Assembly (NCBI GenBank): GCA_903935355.1
Contig: CAIZRK010000016.1
Coordinates: 1 to 64,000 of the forward strand
Source: an uncultured beta proteobacterium
Lineage (GTDB): Bacteria; Pseudomonadota; Gammaproteobacteria; Burkholderiales; Burkholderiaceae
Direction of reading: 5' to 3'
DNA: 64,000 bases
The first letter of the stretch is position 1; each line of letters starts with the position of its first letter. The translations under genes were made by a program, and so were the position numbers. Under the pieces are notes generated by a model that was not told the DNA's origin, made no database searches, and saw only the letters and a program-made list of their open reading frames with translations. Positions 63,211 to 64,000 of this stretch are shown one piece after another.

Positions 63211-64000
63211 TTAGAAAGTCCCCCTTAAGCCCACCATCAGACTTCTACCTGGTTGGGGGGCATACAGCCGCACAGCCATCGGTGTGGTCGCATACCGAAT
63301 TTGCTCATTGAGTAAGTTCTTCAGGTTCATATACACAGTCCAGTTCACATTCGCAATCTTTTCTGTATAAGCGATGCCTGCATTTAACAGGTTGTAACTA
63401 GGGGCAGGGCCTTGTTCCCAACTTGCCAATCGGTTCTGCTGGTAGCTATATATATAGCTAGCATTAGTAAGCCATCCATTTTTTTCATGTGCTAACTCTG
63501 CACCTAAGCGTGGGGCTGGTTGCAAAGGTAAATTGCCGCCAGCATCAAAACTACCCTGAGAGGCATCTCCAAACACCCGAGCACCTATTCCTTTTTGCTT
63601 CCAGTTGTAGGTTAGCTCTCCCTCAATCCCTTTGATGGTGGCTGAGGCTTGTTGGGCAACCACTACGCTAAAGCCATCGCCTTCAGCACCACCATTATCA
63701 ATGCTTGTGCCAGTGTAATAACCATAGATGTAATTACTAAAGCGGTTGGCATAGATACTCGCTTTACCCCGCATTAAACCACTGGTTTTTTGGATATTGA
63801 ACTCGAGGTTATGGGATGTTTCTTTATTGAGATTGGGATTACCAATATCAAAGGTGGCGGTAGATTCATGAGCGCCATAAGAGTAGAGCTCTTGCGCACT
63901 TGGAGCACGCTGTGAGACCGTATAAGCCACTCCAGCGCCATGACCTGGTAGGAAGTTCCATAGACCACCTGCAGAGTAGGACATTAAATTGAAATTGCGA
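63211..64000 (-). CDS. TonB-dependent receptor, C-terminal part (continues beyond window; ZnuD-like)
   Basis: APSAQELYSYGAHESTATFDIGNPNLNKETSHNLEF, terminal GLRGTF; frame open to the window edge. Confidence 0.85.
   Translation of the reverse strand, partial: RNFNLMSYSAGGLWNFLPGHGAGVAYTVSQRAPSAQELYSYGAHESTATFDIGNPNLNKETSHNLEFNIQKTSGLMRGKASIYANRFSNYIYGYYTGTSIDNGGAEGDGFSVVVAQQASATIKGIEGELTYNWKQKGIGARVFGDASQGSFDAGGNLPLQPAPRLGAELAHEKNGWLTNASYIYSYQQNRLASWEQGPAPSYNLLNAGIAYTEKIANVNWTVYMNLKNLLNEQIRYATTPMAVRLYAPQPGRSLMVGLRGTF

Overview
The window reads as a chromosomal segment of a moderately AT-rich betaproteobacterium. Gene order and protein sequences look like Burkholderiaceae, possibly Polynucleobacter; this is inference and no search was run. 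The left edge (1-2.5 kb) is accessory: a 5'-truncated IS30-type transposase fragment, two small hypothetical ORFs and a Fic protein with an AbiEi-like N-terminus. From 2.7 to 36 kb it is mostly housekeeping: 4.5S SRP RNA, dnaX-ybaB-recR, a carbohydrate porin, a heavy-metal-type RND tripartite pump, surE-pcm-nlpD, rlmD, ndk-rlmN-ispG-hisS-yfgM-bamB-der-hfq-hflX-hflK-hflC-hisZ-purA and glcB. From 40 to 62 kb the segment is dominated by phosphate biology: glmM, pstSCAB-phoU-phoB-phoR, an arsenate reductase-like gene, ppx, ppk2 and a divergent CYTH/triphosphate-tunnel-like protein. The same stretch holds a compact minus-strand operon (PlcP-like metallophosphoesterase, Agt-like glycosyltransferase, DgkA, OlsB-like N-acyltransferase) facing a PlsC/OlsA-like acyltransferase. 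I read Pho-box-like sites (two 7-mers at 11-bp pitch) directly upstream of pstS, the arsC-like locus, ppx, ppk2 and the lipid operon. The main proposal is a Pho-controlled membrane-lipid-remodelling plus polyphosphate island. Secondary observations are small unannotated ORFs, hairpins at ribosome-binding sites, a K+-channel-like protein with a degenerate filter and a papain-like small protein. No CRISPR arrays, tRNAs or rRNAs were recognised.
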